Shown here: in pieces, positions 7,790 through 10,084 of the stretch
Position numbering within the stretch: position 1 is the stretch's first letter
How the letters are laid out: each line of letters starts with the position of its first letter
Assembly: GCA_958430865.1 (NCBI GenBank)
Contig: CAUDNR010001820.1
Coordinates: forward strand, 1 to 10,084
Length of the DNA stretch: 10,084 bases
Direction: 5' to 3'
Source: Entrophospora sp. SA101
Lineage: Eukaryota > Glomeromycota > Glomeromycetes > Entrophosporales > Entrophosporaceae
Position numbers and translations under genes: made by a program
Notes under the pieces: model-generated
Seen by the model: only the letters and a program-made list of their open reading frames with translations
What the model was told of the DNA's origin: nothing
The model's database searches: none

Positions 7790-8081
7790 GCGACGAATGT
7801 AAATGAATACATATGAAAATCTAGTCTCTAAAAATTTATAATCATTAAAAATGAATTGGAGTTTAATAATGCGTTAATAAATAAATTTATCCAACCAAAC
7901 TTTTTACCATATTTATTTTTGCCCACATATATATCATTCAAAAACGCAATAATAAAAATAATAATATCAACCAAGAGTAATACAAATATATCAATAAGTC
8001 AATAAATCAATCAATAATAATTAAATAATTAAATGAATTGAAAAAATAAATGAAATATAAATTAAATTTGATTTCTCCCAA
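7437..8081. other. AT-rich intergenic region with microsatellite
   Basis: Between the CACTA-like element and the heat shock factor stop there is A-rich low-complexity DNA (about 7500-7645), the AAT/AGT microsatellite, then AT-rich sequence that should include the 3' UTR of the heat shock factor. No gene or RNA is recognisable. Confidence 0.6.
7646..7790. repeat. AAT trinucleotide microsatellite with AGT interruptions
   Basis: About 145 bp of AAT repeats are broken by five single A-to-G changes that make AGT (G at 7658, 7688, 7703, 7715 and 7727). The spacings are 30, 15, 12 and 12 bp, all multiples of three. The last 60 bp are uninterrupted. One plus frame (Asn/Ser) stays open to a TGA at 7804-7806 but has no supporting gene context. 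Confidence 0.95.
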
Positions 8082-9608
8082 TTACGACACTGAAAATATG
8101 TCATCACCATATTCTGAGCCTGCATGACTACCAGCAGGACTTGTACAATAAAGGGAACTATTACCGTCCATATCATCATCCGAAACATGGCCCATTGGTG
8201 ACCCCGGTGATGGACTTGGCGGTAAAGGTGTATTTACGGCTTGATTAAATGAGCTAAAAGGTGATACTCTACCGGACAACATAGGATTGTTCAAGAAAGC
8301 ACTGGTTTGTGATGTGTGACTTGTGATATTTGTGTTAACAGTTAATGGTGTCGATGGTCGTTGTGGTGACTGATTTTGACTGGATATAAGATGATAATTT
8401 ATATTTGTATGGTTTTCTGGTGATGTTATATATATTGGAGGTCGTTCAGGTTCGTTTTTGATTTCAAAACTATCGAAGTTAAAGTCGAATGGAACTAAAT
8501 TGTATAAATCCGTTTATCAAACACAAAAATAAAATTTTTCTCTTAATATTTTTGTTCATCCTTACTTTATCGCTAATATTAATATTAAAATTCTAATTAA
8601 TTAAAATTGGTACTTACTCGTTGTTGAAGTTCCTTGACTATTATTCATGACCTCCCACATATTCTTCATAAAATGTTGTTGTAAGGTTTGTTTACGTTTA
8701 GTTTCAGACAAATCTCTCATGACTTCAGTAAAATTTTCTTGTAATTGCCTAATCTGTTGTAATAATTCATTTTGAGCAACTTGCATCATAGCAAGATGAG
8801 CATGTAAATCACCAGTTTCACGTCTTAAAGTTTCAGATTCCATTGCTTTACGTTTAATATCATCTAATAAATCTGGTCTTCCTCGTAAAAATTTTGGATG
8901 AGAAAATTCCCAAATTTGATTTTCTGCCAACGTACGATGTCCGCGAGGTGATTTATTAACTTTATGGAATCCATACCTTATAATTTTTTTAATATATATA
9001 TATAATTAACATATATAAAATCATCAAATTTAATAATTGAAATATAAACTTACATGTTAAGTTGTCTTACAAAGCTTGAAAAATTGTTGTGTTTAAAATG
9101 TTTTGGTAAAACGTCACGAGAAAACTCCATAATGTTACAAACAATAAAGGAAGAGCCGGTGTAGTTCCAAGCAATAAGATGTTGATATTGTTTATCAACA
9201 ACCATGCTTTAAAGTTCAGTAATTCACACATACATATATAAAATATATTTGAAAATAGATGTAAAGATCGAAAACAAAGGAAAAAAAAGATATTGAGCAA
9301 GGATTTATTATATGACTTTTTTAAAAAAAAATTAAATATTATCATAAAAGATTAAATGCTATTTATTAAGTACAAAAAAAAGATTAAAAAAACTTTCTTT
9401 ATTCTTTTTATTATTAAAGAAAAAAAGAAAACGCATACTTGTAAAGCTTATGAACAAAAGTATTACTACTCATCTTGACAGGTTGTGCAGATGGAGGTTG
9501 AAGAGACATAATTTGTGAACTATTGTTTAGTTGACTTGTGGGAGTTGTTGGAGAAGTGCTAAGGACTGAGGGCGATGAAGGTATAGATGTTATATTGAGT
9601 GCGTTCAT
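8082..9608 (-). CDS. HSF1: Heat shock transcription factor (HSF family), four exons
   Basis: Exons on the minus strand are 9608-9439, 9206-9054, 8976-8618 and 8494-8082, giving 364 aa. Introns are 232, 77 and 123 nt and all phases agree. The protein is a nuclear trimeric activator that binds heat shock elements (nGAAn repeats). Residues 1-48 are Ser/Thr/Pro-rich. The HSF DNA-binding domain spans about 50-152, starting FVHKLYNMV, with the family signature [18 protein letters not shown] and closing [22 protein letters not shown]. Residues about 153-215 form a coiled coil, the HR-A/B trimerisation region. After it come an acidic-aromatic stretch ([11 protein letters not shown], 228-238), IKNE at 239-242 (a sumoylation consensus) and many SP/TP sites. 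There is no response-regulator receiver, so it is not Skn7. ATG 9608 is the first in-frame ATG after a TAA at 9699-9701. An upstream non-coding exon cannot be excluded. Confidence 0.93.
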
Positions 9609-9698
9609 TTGACCGCTTGAAACAGTATTATTTACAATGATAATGTTTTCTTGATTGTTTCTTTTTAGAAAATTTTTTTTTTGATATAAAGTTTTTTT

Positions 9699-9728
9699 TT
9701 AATCATTATATGAATTTTCAATGGCCAT
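9699..9728 (-). promoter_or_regulatory. Possible upstream ORF in the HSF leader
   Basis: ATG at 9728 opens nine codons (MAIENSYND) ending in TAA at 9699-9701, in the same frame as and about 90 nt before the HSF start. It would act on translation only if the transcript starts further upstream, which the sequence does not show. Confidence 0.3.
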
Positions 9729-9850
9729 AAAGACATGCTGCGTATTTTTAAATATGGCACTCTGTTTCCGTGGTACAAAATTTTAAATACTAACGCCACA
9801 ATTGTACATGTGTACTACGTACAAAATTAAAACCTTCTATTCTCAGTCAG

Positions 9851-9882
9851 GAATTTTCCAAATTTGAAAATCTATTCTAGAA
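9851..9882. promoter_or_regulatory. Two candidate heat shock elements
   Basis: GAATTTTC (GAAnnTTC, 9851-9858) and TTCTAGAA (TTCnnGAA, 9875-9882) lie 243-274 bp upstream of the HSF ATG, with another GAA at 9866-9868. Each is only a two-unit site and the two are not in the same 5-bp phase, so chance in AT-rich DNA is possible. Confidence 0.3.
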
Positions 9883-9905
9883 TTTTTTGTTGATCAATTC
9901 ATATA

Positions 9906-9964
9906 CAGTCATACCTCTTTGTATCATACTTTTGTGGGATATAATTGAGGTGAGATATATCTCA
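9906..9964 (+). mobile_element. Possible pogo/Tc1-mariner-like terminal sequence
   Basis: CAGTCATACCTCTTTGTATC at 9906-9925 follows a TA dinucleotide (9904-9905) and resembles the CAGTN..ACCTC termini of pogo-like elements. If real, the element extends past the right edge, because no inverted copy is present within the window. Confidence 0.25.
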
Positions 9965-10084
9965 AGCAGTTGATCATTTCATGTGACTTTTAATTTTTTT
10001 TATTCAATATTAGTCGTGGGACATTGCAGATCAAGTGTCATTCAATATAAACGTTACACAAATAAAATTATTATCATCCACTTC

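Larger units (their letters stand above)
9609..10084. other. Upstream region of the heat shock factor, no supported gene
   Basis: No coding region is supported. It contains a short upstream ORF (9699-9728, minus), an imperfect inverted repeat with TTGTAC at 9802-9807 and GTACAA at 9819-9824, candidate heat shock elements (9851-9882), a possible transposon end (9906 onward) and a 14-nt palindrome TGAGATATATCTCA (9951-9964). Confidence 0.5.

Noticed and set aside
7648..7806. Poly-Asn/Ser coding tract
   Set aside because: One frame is open through the microsatellite, but there is no ATG-led gene, domain or splice context around it.
9067..9345. Minus-strand open frame of 92 codons over the second HSF exon
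   Set aside because: It is out of frame with the HSF DNA-binding domain encoded by the same strand and shows no family resemblance.

Overview
The window looks like an AT-rich, intron-dense nuclear segment of a fungus. Spliceosomal GT..AG introns of about 64-232 nt, a fungal-type beta-tubulin, a fungal-type heat shock factor, a Gag1-like clamp (DUF4050) gene and many degenerate DNA transposons all point that way. My best guess is an arbuscular-mycorrhizal (Glomeromycotina, Rhizophagus-like) genome. That assignment is inference from base composition, gene style and the ZNF862/hAT-like transposase, not a search result.

Layout: (1) 1-953, minus strand, is the N-terminal part of a decayed hAT-type transposase gene that runs off the left edge. 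Its probable 5' terminal inverted repeat ends at 1297. (2) 1656-3645, plus strand, is a complete six-exon beta-tubulin gene (453 aa), including a 17-nt micro-exon. (3) 3646-4557 is the convergent 3' intergenic region, with no supported gene. (4) 4558-5281, minus, is a four-exon G-patch protein (164 aa) resembling GPATCH4. (5) 5419-6078, minus, is a two-exon Gag1-like clamp domain protein (196 aa), only 137 bp upstream of the G-patch gene. (6) 6079-8081 is an accessory stretch holding two candidate MITEs (6219-6443 and 6549-6701), a CACTA-like inverted-repeat element (7000-7436) and a long AAT/AGT microsatellite (7646-7790). (7) 8082-9608, minus, is a complete four-exon heat shock transcription factor (364 aa). 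(8) 9609-10084 is its upstream region, with a possible 9-codon upstream ORF, two candidate heat shock elements and a possible pogo/Tc1-mariner-like terminus.

The four intact genes are housekeeping or regulatory genes: cytoskeleton, nucleolar/RNA-linked, TOR-era DUF4050 family of unclear role, and the heat shock response. They are not an operon or a dedicated system. The most unusual material is the cluster of non-autonomous transposon relics between the clamp gene and the heat shock factor, plus the divergent M-loop and taxane-pocket residues of the beta-tubulin. I found no convincing novel multi-gene system. All gene models were assembled by hand from splice sites, reading-frame continuity and remembered family motifs; no alignment or transcript data were used.
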